From contig JBJORF010000007.1 of the NCBI GenBank assembly GCA_046049545.1, positions 1 through 64,000 on the forward strand: DNA of 64,000 nucleotides, written 5' to 3'. The notes under the pieces are model-generated. The model ran no database searches. It worked only from the letters and a program-made list of their open reading frames with translations, and had not been told where the DNA came from. The DNA is from Romeriopsis sp046049545 (lineage in GTDB: Bacteria; Cyanobacteriota; Cyanobacteriia; Leptolyngbyales; Leptolyngbyaceae). Position 1 is the first letter of the stretch; the number at the start of each line of letters is the position of its first letter. Both the position numbers and the translations under genes were made by a program. This document shows positions 36,089-44,482 of the stretch, piece by piece.

Positions 36089-37819
36089 TCACATCGGATA
36101 CCGTTCCCGCACAAAGCCGATCGCGCCCTCCTTATCCCGAATCTCCCCATCCAAAGTCGCTGCCAACACCACCGCCAAAATCTCCTTAAATGCCTTCCCT
36201 GGCTTATAGCCCAGCGTTTGCAAATCCTTGCCATTTAATAGCGGTTTAATCTGTGACCAATGGCTGAGATATTGCCGTAGCACTTGTCGCCGCGATCGCA
36301 AACGCACGCCAACTAATAACAACAATCCCCGATCGTAGCTCTGCAACAGTTCCACCACTTGACTCGGCAATCGACAGTTGGGCAATTGCGCCGCGATCGC
36401 AGTTTCGGCAGCAGCTAATTTGCCTAAGCGATCGATGCTATCAGCAGTCATTTGCAGATTTTGAGCGACGACCGATCGCTGTTCTGCCGGGATTGCTGCA
36501 ATTAGGATTTCTAATAGCATTTGCCAATGAATCAGCCGATCGTCTGGATCAAAGCGTTTCAACCAATGTTCCATTAATCGCAATTCTTGCCATAACTTTG
36601 GCGTTAGCTGAAGCGTTGGGTGAATACAAGTCAGCGCATTGAGTCGTGCCAATTGCTGAATTGCACCGCGCCAATTTGGAGTTTGCAGAATATAACGCAG
36701 TTCCGCTTTGAGCCGGGTTTGCAGGGCCGGGGCGACTTGCTTTTCGATGACTTGCTGATAAATGCCGCTGCCGATCGCGTGGTGAATGTAGCTTTCGGTT
36801 TGTCGATCGAATTCAAACCCCAATCGCACCGCAAATCGCACCCCCCGATAAATCCGCGTCGGATCTTCAATAAAACTATTCGCGTGCAACACTCGCACCC
36901 GGCACGATCGCAAGTCTTCCACACCCCCAAAAAAGTCCAGCATTTCCCCCGCATCCGGCTCCGTCAACCGCAACGCCAACGCATTGATCGTAAAGTCCCG
37001 CCGATACAAGTCCTGCTGAATCGAACTGGCTTCCACCTCCGGATTCGCCGCCGGATAGGGATAAAATTCCGTGCGCGCGGTGGCAATGTCAACCCACAAC
37101 GAATCCAAGACCGGATCTTTGTGCCACAGCAGCGCCGCTGTCTGAAACTTGCCGTGGATCTCCAGCCGCGCTGCCGGATACAACGCCTGCAATGCCTCAC
37201 CCAAAATCATCCCCGCGCCACTTTCCGCCGATTGGTGATAGCCGTCCACCACCAGATCCAAGTCCGATAGCATCACAGGTTCGTCGCCCGTCGCTAACAG
37301 CAAGTCGCGCACGCCCCCGCCAACTAAGTACAAATGCCAACCCCGTTCCTGGGCTTTCTGGGCCGCGATCGCGAGCAAATCCTGCAACGGCGGTGCCAGC
37401 CGATCGATCGACGGAGGGCAAGCATCTGACCGAACCGCTTGGCCCGATCGCTGGCGCAACACATCCGTCCGGGTCACAATGCCCACCAACTGCATGCCAT
37501 TCGGGCCAGCTTCCACCACGGGCAACCGCCCAATGTCATAGGTCGCCATCAACCGTTCGATTTCCGGCAGCGTTGTCTCGGGGCCGATCGTCCGCACCGA
37601 CCGCGTCATGTAGGCCCCCACCGCCGCCGGCCCAAAACCGTGATGCAGGGCCAACTCAATCTCCCGGCGGGCGATCATCCCCACTACCAGCCCCGCCACA
37701 TCCACCACCACCAGCCCCGAATGCCCATAGCGCAGCAGCAGCCCCTGCGCCTCGGCGATCGTCCCTTGGGGCAAAATCGTTCGCACTGGAGCCGACATCA
37801 TCGATCGGGCCGTCACCAT
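36089..37819 (-). CDS. CBS-pair tRNA nucleotidyltransferase / poly(A) polymerase family
   Basis: 576 residues, ATG 37819. Two CBS domains (about 4-60 and 66-125; VTARSMMSAPVRTI, YMTRSVRTIGPETTLPEIERL) are followed by a class II nucleotidyltransferase head (YLVGGGVRDLLL with GDEPVMLSDLDLVVDG, the DxD pair), then RRDFTINALAL and EDPTRIYRGVRFAVRLGFEF. Relatives add or repair the tRNA CCA end. Many cyanobacterial homologues carry an N-terminal DHH domain before the CBS pair; here the protein begins directly at CBS. The true activity (A-adding, CC-adding or full CCA) cannot be read from motifs alone. Confidence 0.9.
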   Translation of the reverse strand: MVTARSMMSAPVRTILPQGTIAEAQGLLLRYGHSGLVVVDVAGLVVGMIARREIELALHHGFGPAAVGAYMTRSVRTIGPETTLPEIERLMATYDIGRLPVVEAGPNGMQLVGIVTRTDVLRQRSGQAVRSDACPPSIDRLAPPLQDLLAIAAQKAQERGWHLYLVGGGVRDLLLATGDEPVMLSDLDLVVDGYHQSAESGAGMILGEALQALYPAARLEIHGKFQTAALLWHKDPVLDSLWVDIATARTEFYPYPAANPEVEASSIQQDLYRRDFTINALALRLTEPDAGEMLDFFGGVEDLRSCRVRVLHANSFIEDPTRIYRGVRFAVRLGFEFDRQTESYIHHAIGSGIYQQVIEKQVAPALQTRLKAELRYILQTPNWRGAIQQLARLNALTCIHPTLQLTPKLWQELRLMEHWLKRFDPDDRLIHWQMLLEILIAAIPAEQRSVVAQNLQMTADSIDRLGKLAAAETAIAAQLPNCRLPSQVVELLQSYDRGLLLLVGVRLRSRRQVLRQYLSHWSQIKPLLNGKDLQTLGYKPGKAFKEILAVVLAATLDGEIRDKEGAIGFVRERYPM

Positions 37820-38010
37820 ACAGTTAGCGCCTCCAATCGATCAAGGCATAGAATCAAATCCATTTTTCTGGTAGTTTTTTATCATGGGCGAATCTCGATC
37901 GCACCGTCCGCGTCATCGCCGCTAAGCCACACCAGCCTAGCGTAACGCATTCCGGGCGCACCATCGGGGTTTGGAGTTGCTTAACATCTTTGCTGTATTG
38001 GGAGAGAACG

Positions 38011-38199
38011 ATGACAATCGTATTTGATTTATTTCTGGGGGCGCTGGTGCTGTTCTCCTTCGTGATGATCGTTGCCGTACCGGTGCTGTACGCTTCGCCG
38101 CAGAACTTTGACCAGTCGAAAAAGCTGCTGTACTTGGGTTCTGGCATCTGGGCGGCATTGGTCGTCGTCGTTGCTGTACTGAACTTCTTGGTTGCCTAA
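38011..38199 (+). CDS. psbZ: Photosystem II protein PsbZ (Ycf9)
   Basis: 62 residues, exactly the family length, from ATG 38011 with GGGAGAG nine bases upstream. Two membrane helices (4-25 and 38-60) flank the stromal loop ASPQNFDQSKKLLYLGSG, near identical to plastid Ycf9. PsbZ sits at the edge of the PSII core near CP43 and supports supercomplex and energy-dissipation functions. Monocistronic, with its own terminator. Confidence 0.98.
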   Translation: MTIVFDLFLGALVLFSFVMIVAVPVLYASPQNFDQSKKLLYLGSGIWAALVVVVAVLNFLVA

Positions 38200-38230
38200 C
38201 CGCACCTTTGCACAACCACCAAAAATTTCT

Positions 38231-38287
38231 AAAACCCCTGTCCTGCCGCTCAAATGACCGTTTGATGCGACGCGACGGGGGTTTTTC
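38231..38287 (+). terminator. psbZ terminator
   Basis: An outer stem AAACCCCTGTC / GACGGGGGTTT (38231-38242 with 38274-38284, one G-U pair) encloses an inner hairpin TCAAA/TTTGA and is followed by a T-run. It starts about 32 bases after the psbZ stop. Confidence 0.8.
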
Positions 38288-38415
38288 AATCCGGGCCGGG
38301 GCGATCGCTTGGCGATCGGAGGCATTTACCCTAGAATAAAATGAAGAAATGTAACAATTTCTGCACCACTCTTTAAGATTTTTCCTTTCATTGCTGTACC
38401 CAGCCACCCGAGCCA

Positions 38416-38721
38416 ATGTTTAGCCTGCCGCCCGACCCTGACCTGCTCAAACAAGTCCTTGCCCCATTGCTAGAGGACTTACAATATTGGTATAACCGAT
38501 CGGTACAGCTGCTTGAGGGTGAGCGGTTGAGCTTCATGAGCGAAGACGAGCAAGCAGCAATGTTAAACCGCGTCCTGGAAGCCCAGAGAGCCGTCAGTGC
38601 CACCCAGAGCCTCCTGACCGCCACCGACGGCCAAGCCGGGGTCGAAATGTCCCTGCTCATGGATTGGCACAAGCTCGTCACTGAATGCTGGGCGATCAGC
38701 ATGCAGCAACGGACGGCCTAG
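38416..38721 (+). CDS. DUF2605-family protein
   Basis: 101 residues, ATG 38416. It is all-helical and soluble, with LLKQVLAPLLEDLQYWYNRS, LLEGERLSFMSEDEQAAML, and a Trp-rich tail MDWHKLVTECWAISM typical of DUF2605, a family I know only from cyanobacteria. Its usual neighbour DUF2973 follows here at 38930. Function is unknown. The last codons and stop lie inside a 15-bp tandem duplication. Confidence 0.88.
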   Translation: MFSLPPDPDLLKQVLAPLLEDLQYWYNRSVQLLEGERLSFMSEDEQAAMLNRVLEAQRAVSATQSLLTATDGQAGVEMSLLMDWHKLVTECWAISMQQRTA

Positions 38722-38744
38722 CCACAGATGGCCTAGCCACAGAC
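38715..38744. repeat. 15-bp tandem repeat, 2 copies
   Basis: GGCCTAGCCACAGAT is duplicated with one difference at the last base. The stop codon of the DUF2605 gene (38719-38721) is inside the first copy. Confidence 0.9.
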
Positions 38745-38929
38745 AGTTTGAGGATACACCGTCGATAGGGGGCACAGCTCCCCTGAGGGCAAATGGCCGC
38801 TCGCCCCCACAGGTCGATCGCGCCCGACCCGACACATTTGCCCCAACACCCGAAAATCTGGCAAACTGTAAGTAACGATCGACAACGCACAAATCATCCG
38901 ATGTTGCGGCCAACCAGGAGATGACTGTC

Positions 38930-39244
38930 ATGCTACAAATCCTATATATGATGGCTTTCGTCGTGATTGCCTGTCTGGCAGTCGGCAATCTTGTGCGCAG
39001 CATTTTGACTCTGGGTGCAGAAGCCACCCGACCGATCGACCCCCGATCGCGTCTCAGCCAGCGCGCCGCCACCCTCCGCGCTTCTCATCCTGAGTTACTC
39101 GATGAGTCCGGCCATGTGATCGAAGAGCCGCTGTTGGTGATGAAGTCCATCAGTGTGGAAGATGCCCGCGAGCGCCTCGATGCGATTTACCGATCCTCAC
39201 CGGGTGGGGAATCCAGCAGTTCGAGCAGCGAAGATTCTGAATAA
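38930..39244 (+). CDS. DUF2973-family membrane protein
   Basis: 104 residues. An earlier in-frame ATG at 38921 touches AGGAG (38916-38920) with no spacer, so the ATG at 38930, nine bases away, is the likely start. One N-terminal membrane helix (about 2-25, LQILYMMAFVVIACLAVGNL) is followed by a soluble part with HPELLDESGHVIEEPLLVM and SVEDARERLDAIYRSSP, then an acidic Ser-rich tail. Function is unknown; association with DUF2605 is conserved. Confidence 0.86.
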   Translation: MLQILYMMAFVVIACLAVGNLVRSILTLGAEATRPIDPRSRLSQRAATLRASHPELLDESGHVIEEPLLVMKSISVEDARERLDAIYRSSPGGESSSSSSEDSE

Positions 39245-39277
39245 AATCAAAGGCATGTCCCGCTGGTTCAGCCCACC

Positions 39278-40570
39278 ATGCCGAAGCTCCCAACCTTCAC
39301 CCCACCGAACCTGAAGCTGCCGCTAAAGCTGCCGCAGTTCGACCCAGCGAAGTTCAACCCGGCGAATCTTTTCAAGGTCGATGAAGCTGAGGTGGCGCGG
39401 ATTTTGGTAGAGGTGCGGCAGTCGTTGCCAACGACAGAAGCGATTTTGGTCGGCAAGCCGCAAACGGGTAAAAGTTCGATCGTCCGTGCCCTCACCGGAG
39501 TCAGCAGTGACATCATCGGCCAAGGCTATCGGCCCCACACCCAGCACACCCAGCGCTACAGCTTCCCCAATGATGAGTTGCCGTTGCTCCAGTTCACCGA
39601 TACCGTCGGCCTCGGCGATGGTCGTCAGGAAACCGATGCCGTCGTGCAGGAATTGATCGCCACGATCGCGATTCCTGCCGCAAATATTCCTGCCACGAAC
39701 AGCCCTGCCGCCCCCGCTACAGACTTCAAACACAGCGCCAAGGTAATGATTCTCACGGTGAAAATCACCGATTTCGCCACCGCAAGCCTGCGATCGATCG
39801 CCCAACAGCTTCGCCAGCAAAAGCCTCACCTGCCCTGCATTCTGGCAATTACTTGCCTACACGATCGCTATCCCGCAAGCTGGGAAAACCACCCTGCCTA
39901 CCCGCCCGAAGATCCGGAACTCCAACGCGCGATCGACCAGATTAAAGCGGACTTTGCAGGGCTATACGATCAGGTTGTCTTAATCGATTTCACCCTGGAA
40001 GAAGACGGCTACAACCCGCTATTTTATGGCCTCGATGCCCTGATGGACAGCCTATCCGCCCTGCTGCCCCAAGCCGAATCCCAAGCGATCGCCCAGCTCC
40101 TCAGCCAACGTGACTTCGCCGGAGTCGATCAACTCAGCCACCTCTACCGCGATGCGGCTCGCCGCTACATCCTGCCGTTTTCCCTCATGGCTGGCACATT
40201 GGCGGCTGTGCCCCTGCCCCTCGCGACCATGCCCGTCCTCACCGCCGTCCAGATTACGCTGATCACCCTGCTTGGCCAGCTCTATGGCCAAACCCTCAAA
40301 CCTGCTCAGGCAGGAGGCGTGGCCAGCGCGATCGCCGGAGGATTCGTCGCACAGCTCATCGGGCGCGAACTGATCAAATTCATCCCCGGCTTCGGCAGCG
40401 TGATTGCAGCATCCTGGGCGACTGCCTACACCTGGGCCCTAGGCGAAGCGGCTTGCGTCTACTTCGGCGACCTCATGGGCGGCAAAACCCCCGACCCCGA
40501 TCGTATCCAAGCCGTCATGCGTGAATCCTTCACCCAAGCCCAAGCCCGCTTCAAGCAGGCTAAACCTTAA
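39278..40570 (+). CDS. Era-like GTPase with C-terminal membrane region
   Basis: 430 residues, ATG 39278. The N-terminus is a Pro/Lys-rich tail (about 1-35). The G domain follows: G1 GKPQTGKSS (59-67), G3 DTVGLGD, and G4-like ITCLHD in place of NKxD. The C-terminal third is hydrophobic and DUF697-like (ILPFSLMAGTLAAVPLPLAT, VTAVQITLITLLGQLYG, FIPGFGSVIAASWATAYTWA). Such GTPases are membrane-associated; their targets are unknown. The altered G4 motif may weaken guanine specificity. It lies in the same orientation as DUF2973 and may share its transcript. Confidence 0.85.
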   Translation: MPKLPTFTPPNLKLPLKLPQFDPAKFNPANLFKVDEAEVARILVEVRQSLPTTEAILVGKPQTGKSSIVRALTGVSSDIIGQGYRPHTQHTQRYSFPNDELPLLQFTDTVGLGDGRQETDAVVQELIATIAIPAANIPATNSPAAPATDFKHSAKVMILTVKITDFATASLRSIAQQLRQQKPHLPCILAITCLHDRYPASWENHPAYPPEDPELQRAIDQIKADFAGLYDQVVLIDFTLEEDGYNPLFYGLDALMDSLSALLPQAESQAIAQLLSQRDFAGVDQLSHLYRDAARRYILPFSLMAGTLAAVPLPLATMPVLTAVQITLITLLGQLYGQTLKPAQAGGVASAIAGGFVAQLIGRELIKFIPGFGSVIAASWATAYTWALGEAACVYFGDLMGGKTPDPDRIQAVMRESFTQAQARFKQAKP

Positions 40571-40648
40571 TTCAGACGAGCCAAACCCGAATCTGACAGC
40601 AACCACCGGATCTTGGTAAACTGAAGACGCATAATTCAACGCTAAGCC

Positions 40649-41071
40649 ATGACCGCCACCGCCCTCCCCGAAGCCCTCGAAAAAATCGTCAAACGGCTGC
40701 AAAACACCAGCGACCCGAAACAAAAATACGAACGGTTAATTTGGTTTGCCAAAAAGCTGCCCGAATTTCCCGAAGCCGATAAAACCCCCGAAAACAAAGT
40801 CTCCGGCTGCACCTCCCAAGTCTTCATCACCGCCGCACTCGACAGCGATCGGGTCAAGTTTTCCGGCGACTCCGACTCCCAATTAGTCAAAGGCCTCGTC
40901 GCCATCTTAGTTGAAGGCTTAAACGGACAACCCCCCGCCACCATCCTCAGCCTCACCCCCGACTTCATCCAAGACACCGGACTTAACGTTAGCCTCACCC
41001 CATCGCGGGTCAACGGCTTCTACAACATCTTCAAAATGATGCAACAAAAAACCCTACTGCTCGGGCAATAG
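40649..41071 (+). CDS. sufE: Cysteine desulfuration protein SufE
   Basis: 140 residues, ATG 40649. It accepts sulfane sulfur from SufS on its active Cys, seen in VSGCTSQV (about residue 54), and passes it on for Fe-S assembly. KYERLIWFAKKLPEFPE and the C-terminal SRVNGFYNIFKMM fit SufE well. It is about the standard length. It converges on glmM with a 29-bp gap. Confidence 0.95.
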   Translation: MTATALPEALEKIVKRLQNTSDPKQKYERLIWFAKKLPEFPEADKTPENKVSGCTSQVFITAALDSDRVKFSGDSDSQLVKGLVAILVEGLNGQPPATILSLTPDFIQDTGLNVSLTPSRVNGFYNIFKMMQQKTLLLGQ

Positions 41072-41100
41072 GGCCATCAAATGGGATAACCAGACGGGGA

Positions 41101-42501
41101 TTACGCCAAATTCGCCTGCACTACCTCCACCAGCATCGCCGTCCAAGTCTCCACCAACTCCGCTGTCTCCGCTTCCACCATTACCCGAATCAACGGCTCC
41201 GTCCCCGAAGCCCGCACCAGCACCCGACCCCGATCGCCCATCGCCGCCTCCGCCTTGGCGATCGCTTCTTGAAGCAACTGACATTCCTGCCACTGCAACC
41301 GCCGCGTGCGATCCTCCACCCGCACATTCCGCAAAATCTGCGGATAGGTCTTGAAGCTGCCATCCACCAAGGTCGCCAAACAGCCGCCGTTCCGCTGAAT
41401 CAGCAACGCCAAATGTAGCGCCGTCATCAATCCATCGCCGCTCACACCATAGTGCGGACAGAGGATATGGCCCGACTGCTCACCGCCCAGGGTCGCCCCC
41501 AGACTCACCATCGCCGCATGGACATACTGGTCGCCCACCGAAGCCCGCACCAGCTTCCCCCCGATCGCGTTCCAAGCCCGCTCAAAGCCCAGATTCGACA
41601 TCACCGTGGCGACGATCGTCTTCTCCGGTAACTGACCCGCCTCCAGCAATTGCTTGCCCCACAGATAGAGAATGTAGTCGCCATCAACCGTCCGGCCCTG
41701 CGCGTCAACTGCCAGCACCCGATCGGCATCGCCGTCAAACGCAAAGCCCACCACCGCACCATGCTCCGCCACCGCCGCACGCAACTGCTGCAAATGCGTT
41801 GAACCACAATTCACATTAATCCGATCGCCATCTGGCTTCTCGTTCAGCGCGATCACCGTCGCGCCGAGCTGCTCAAAGGTCGCCGTCGCCGTCCGCGTCG
41901 CCGCCCCAAAAGCAAGATCCAAAACCACCTTCAAGCCCTTCAACGGCTGCGCCTGCGTCGCCGTCAACGGTTGCGTCAGTGCCGTCAAATAGGATTCGAT
42001 CAGATCCGGCCGATCGTAGTGCTGCCCCCAACGCGCGATCGGATGGGCCGCCACCTTCCCCCGCAAGGCATCTTCGATCGCCTGCTGCAATTCCGGTGCG
42101 AGCTTACTGCCATTCGCCCCAAAAAACTTGATCCCGTTATCTTCCGGCGGATTGTGGCTAGCGGAAATCATCACACCGCCGATCGCCGCACTCTGCTGCG
42201 CTAGCGTCGCCACCACCGGAGTCGGACACATGCCCAAATCCCACACATCAATCCCCGCCGCCGTCAGCCCGGCACTCAGGGCATTGCCCAGCATCGTCCC
42301 GGAATTGCGCGAATCTCGCCCCAAAACGATCGCTTGACCCGCCTCGGCCAGCACTTGCCCGGCCCAGTAGCCCACCTGCATCGCCAGCGGTGCCGTCAAC
42401 AGATCCCCGGCTTTCCCACGAATCCCATCGGTACCAAACAACTTCGATTCGGGAAGCTCAACCTGGCCCCAAGTGGATTGGGGGATCTGAACTGACGGCA
42501 T
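41101..42501 (-). CDS. glmM: Phosphoglucosamine mutase
   Basis: 466 residues from ATG 42501, supported by GAGGAG about seven bases upstream. It converts glucosamine-6-phosphate to the 1-phosphate for UDP-GlcNAc and peptidoglycan synthesis. Signatures: FGTDGIRG near the N-terminus, the phosphoserine loop ISASHNP, the metal loop FDGDADR, and GEQSGH. VRASGTEPLIRVM binds phosphate at the C-terminus. An upstream in-frame extension of five codons lacks support. Confidence 0.97.
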   Translation of the reverse strand: MPSVQIPQSTWGQVELPESKLFGTDGIRGKAGDLLTAPLAMQVGYWAGQVLAEAGQAIVLGRDSRNSGTMLGNALSAGLTAAGIDVWDLGMCPTPVVATLAQQSAAIGGVMISASHNPPEDNGIKFFGANGSKLAPELQQAIEDALRGKVAAHPIARWGQHYDRPDLIESYLTALTQPLTATQAQPLKGLKVVLDLAFGAATRTATATFEQLGATVIALNEKPDGDRINVNCGSTHLQQLRAAVAEHGAVVGFAFDGDADRVLAVDAQGRTVDGDYILYLWGKQLLEAGQLPEKTIVATVMSNLGFERAWNAIGGKLVRASVGDQYVHAAMVSLGATLGGEQSGHILCPHYGVSGDGLMTALHLALLIQRNGGCLATLVDGSFKTYPQILRNVRVEDRTRRLQWQECQLLQEAIAKAEAAMGDRGRVLVRASGTEPLIRVMVEAETAELVETWTAMLVEVVQANLA

Positions 42502-42591
42502 ATGATTTCTCCTCAAGCACCAGTACGAGATTCAATAACAATTCGCCTTGATCCTGTCACGGGATGTTACCGCTGACAAGGCAATCACGAC

Positions 42592-42891
42592 CTACTTCAA
42601 CAACGCTTCAAACTGTTCCCAACTGAGATTGCGCTGGATGTATTGTGGATCGTTGGGGTTGTACGGGCTGTGCAGCCGATCGATATATTGCACCGCCGCA
42701 TTATCGGGCACAACGGGCACATCCGGATCAAACGCCGTCGGACACATCAGAGAGCTGGAAAACCCCTTAAAAATCGCCACCTGATCCGGTTCCCCAGCCG
42801 TCTCTAGGGAAACCAACAACACCTCCTCTGGGTGCTGCAAACTGTACTGCTCCAAACGCTTGCCGATCGCCACGGTCATCACTGCATCCAT
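42592..42891 (-). CDS. Small conserved protein, cyanobacteria/plastid type
   Basis: 99 residues, ATG 42891. Compact soluble protein: RLEQYSLQHPEEVLLVSLE, GEPDQVAIFKGFSSSLMCPT, then FDPDVPVVPD and RLHSPYNPNDPQYI. I recall similar short proteins across cyanobacteria and plants (a DUF7734-like pattern). The function is unknown. It runs alongside glmM on the same strand but is separated from it by 90 bp. Confidence 0.82.
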   Translation of the reverse strand: MDAVMTVAIGKRLEQYSLQHPEEVLLVSLETAGEPDQVAIFKGFSSSLMCPTAFDPDVPVVPDNAAVQYIDRLHSPYNPNDPQYIQRNLSWEQFEALLK

Positions 42892-42925
42892 TTCAGTCAG
42901 GGCAATATCGTTGGTTTTGAAAATG

Positions 42926-43008
42926 TGTTTGCGAGCAGATTGTTTGCGAGCAATGTATTCGCAAACAAAGTAGTATTCGCAAACAAAGTAGTATTCGCAA
43001 ACAAAGCT
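42926..43008. repeat. Compound tandem repeat: 15 bp x2 then 18 bp x3
   Basis: TGTTTGCGAGCAGAT/-CAATG (15 bp, two copies) is followed directly by GTATTCGCAAACAAAGTA (18 bp, three copies, the last truncated). TTTGCGA of the first set is the reverse complement of TCGCAAA in the second, so the array can also fold back. A forward open frame across it (VFANKVVFANK) encodes only the repeat and is not called a gene. The array ends just before the stop of the DUF3177-like gene. Confidence 0.92.
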
Positions 43009-43012
43009 GAAC

Positions 43013-43615
43013 CTAAGGCATCAACGCAGTACGCTTTACCTTACCCATACGGAAGAAGACAAAATAGCTAAATACTAAACCGTAAACAATCAAACCAATG
43101 ATTCCGAGCGTACCCAGGAACCAAGGCTTCGTCGAATTATGAATGATTTCACGGAAACCCCAGGGTGGCTGCAACCACAGACTACAGGTCGCATCATCCT
43201 TCAGCGCCGCCTGCGCCGTGAACGCACAACGCAACACTGATAGCTGGAAAATCGCCCCGATCGCGCAATAGGCGGTCATCGCCCAGCGCCAAGAAGTCAG
43301 CAGCAGTTTTAAGCTGGTATTTGGGAGATCCCGAATCTCATCATTGATATCAACCCAGAACCACAAACTCGCCGGAATCAACAGCAACGCCAACCAACCG
43401 GACAGGAACCCGATCGGCAATGCGCCAATCAACAGGTAGACCGTAATACCTAATAGGCTCGCTACCCGCCAATAGATTTGCATCAACTTATAGATGCCAT
43501 CCGACTGCTTCAGGAACGACCAAGTCAGCAGAACCAAAGGCACCACCACTGCGAAAACCACAGCTAGGCGAAAATTAGTCCAAACTGCCGTCGCCATCCA
43601 AGGAGAAACTTGCAT
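43013..43615 (-). CDS. DUF3177-like membrane protein
   Basis: 200 residues, ATG 43615. It has four to five membrane segments (FRLAVVFAVVVPLVLLTW; VASLLGITVYLLIGALPIG; WLALLLIPASLWFW; a C-terminal helix LGIIGLIVYGLVFSYFVFF). DINDEIRDLPNTSLKLLLTSWRW is a conserved-looking loop, followed by a Cys pair (LRC...ATC) in a predicted lumenal or periplasmic loop. This matches my memory of the cyanobacterial family DUF3177. Function is unknown. Confidence 0.85.
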   Translation of the reverse strand: MQVSPWMATAVWTNFRLAVVFAVVVPLVLLTWSFLKQSDGIYKLMQIYWRVASLLGITVYLLIGALPIGFLSGWLALLLIPASLWFWVDINDEIRDLPNTSLKLLLTSWRWAMTAYCAIGAIFQLSVLRCAFTAQAALKDDATCSLWLQPPWGFREIIHNSTKPWFLGTLGIIGLIVYGLVFSYFVFFRMGKVKRTALMP

Positions 43616-43710
43616 GCAAAATTGCCGCGATTCACGCGCTCATCTTAGATTAATCCGCTTCATACGATAGCACTTGAACAGCGTCCTGAACGACAGCCTT
43701 TACGATCGCC

Positions 43711-43769
43711 AACCCACCCCCGAAACCGCTAACCCACCCCCGAAACCGCCTCCCACAAACGAAACCGCC
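43711..43769. repeat. 20-bp tandem repeat, 2 copies plus a degenerate third
   Basis: AACCCACCCCCGAAACCGCT occurs twice in a row; a diverged unit (TCCCACAAACGAAACCGCCT) follows. It lies between cp12 and the DUF3177-like gene. The rest of 43616-43870 shows no gene. Confidence 0.88.
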
Positions 43770-43870
43770 TAGCTAACTGACTCATACCCCGAACATTAAG
43801 TTCGAGCAGCGTCGTCAACCAAGCGGCTTCCGGAGGAATCTAACCCTCAAAAAACTAATTCAAAGCGGAT

Positions 43871-44104
43871 CTAGTCTTCATAAATCCGGCATTCAACCGC
43901 ATCCGGATTGTCACTACAATAGTTCTGGAAGTTAGTCGGGGCGGGAGTTTGGCTTTGGTGAGCCGCTTCCGCTTGCAATTCTTCAACCGCATCCCAAGCC
44001 GCTGCACATTCAGCCGAATCCGCGCCATGGGCATCACAAACTGCACGTGCACTGGCACGCTCTGCTTCAATCTTCTCTTGGATGTTGGAAAGAGTAGTTG
44101 TCAT
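43871..44104 (-). CDS. cp12: Calvin-cycle regulator CP12
   Basis: 77 residues, ATG 44104. CP12 is a largely disordered redox switch that, when oxidised, links GAPDH and phosphoribulokinase into an inactive complex in the dark. All marks are present: N-terminal Cys pair 23/33, the AWDAVEEL core (36-43) that contacts PRK, and the C-terminal pair 63/72 in YCSDNPDAVECRIYED, whose tail enters the GAPDH site. The gene stands alone, divergent from the second FIST gene. Confidence 0.98.
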   Translation of the reverse strand: MTTTLSNIQEKIEAERASARAVCDAHGADSAECAAAWDAVEELQAEAAHQSQTPAPTNFQNYCSDNPDAVECRIYED

Positions 44105-44242
44105 TGGGTTTAAGCTCCATCACTCTCGATATGCTTCTCATGCTAACGCGCTTTCCAAGGTTCGGCTAGGAACTGCAATGGAGTCTTAACCGAACTCGGG
44201 GGTAACGAATCTCTTGCATAGAGATAAATCGATGAATCTATC

Positions 44243-44281
44243 CCCGATCGCCCTGAAATCAAGCCGATCGGGCATTTTTTC
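44243..44281 (+). terminator. Terminator-like hairpin with no gene upstream on its strand
   Basis: An 8-bp stem CCCGATCG/CGATCGGG (44243-44250 with 44265-44272) is followed by CATTTTTTC. It points in the plus direction between divergent cp12 and the FIST gene, where no plus-strand gene precedes it. It may end a small RNA starting near the cp12 promoter, or act as an attenuator in a long 5' leader of the FIST gene. The remainder of 44105-44482 shows no coding signal. Confidence 0.55.
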
Positions 44282-44446
44282 TCGAACGGCCATTAATTAC
44301 TACGCCTCAGGGGATTGAGCCGTTGGGGTCAATGCCATGTCGCTCGCTCGGGGCCAGGGCGACTCTGCTGTGAATTGTTGCAGCAAGTCTCGCCACCTCC
44401 CAAATTGACCTAAACTAAGAGCGTGCAAACCCAACCTTGACATCCC

Positions 44447-44476
44447 AAAGCCCCAAATTTTAAAGCCCCAAATTTT
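44447..44476. repeat. 15-bp tandem repeat, 2 exact copies
   Basis: AAAGCCCCAAATTTT occurs twice in a row, ending seven bases before the FIST gene ATG (44483). It therefore lies over the position where a ribosome binding site is expected; none is seen there other than a weak AGGT. Confidence 0.92.
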
Positions 44477-44482
44477 TAGGTC

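Noticed and set aside
42926..43008. CRISPR array
   Set aside because: Repeats are directly adjacent with no unique spacers and no cas genes nearby.
42832..43071. 79-codon plus-strand frame with VFANK repeats
   Set aside because: Encodes only the tandem repeat and overlaps two real minus-strand genes.
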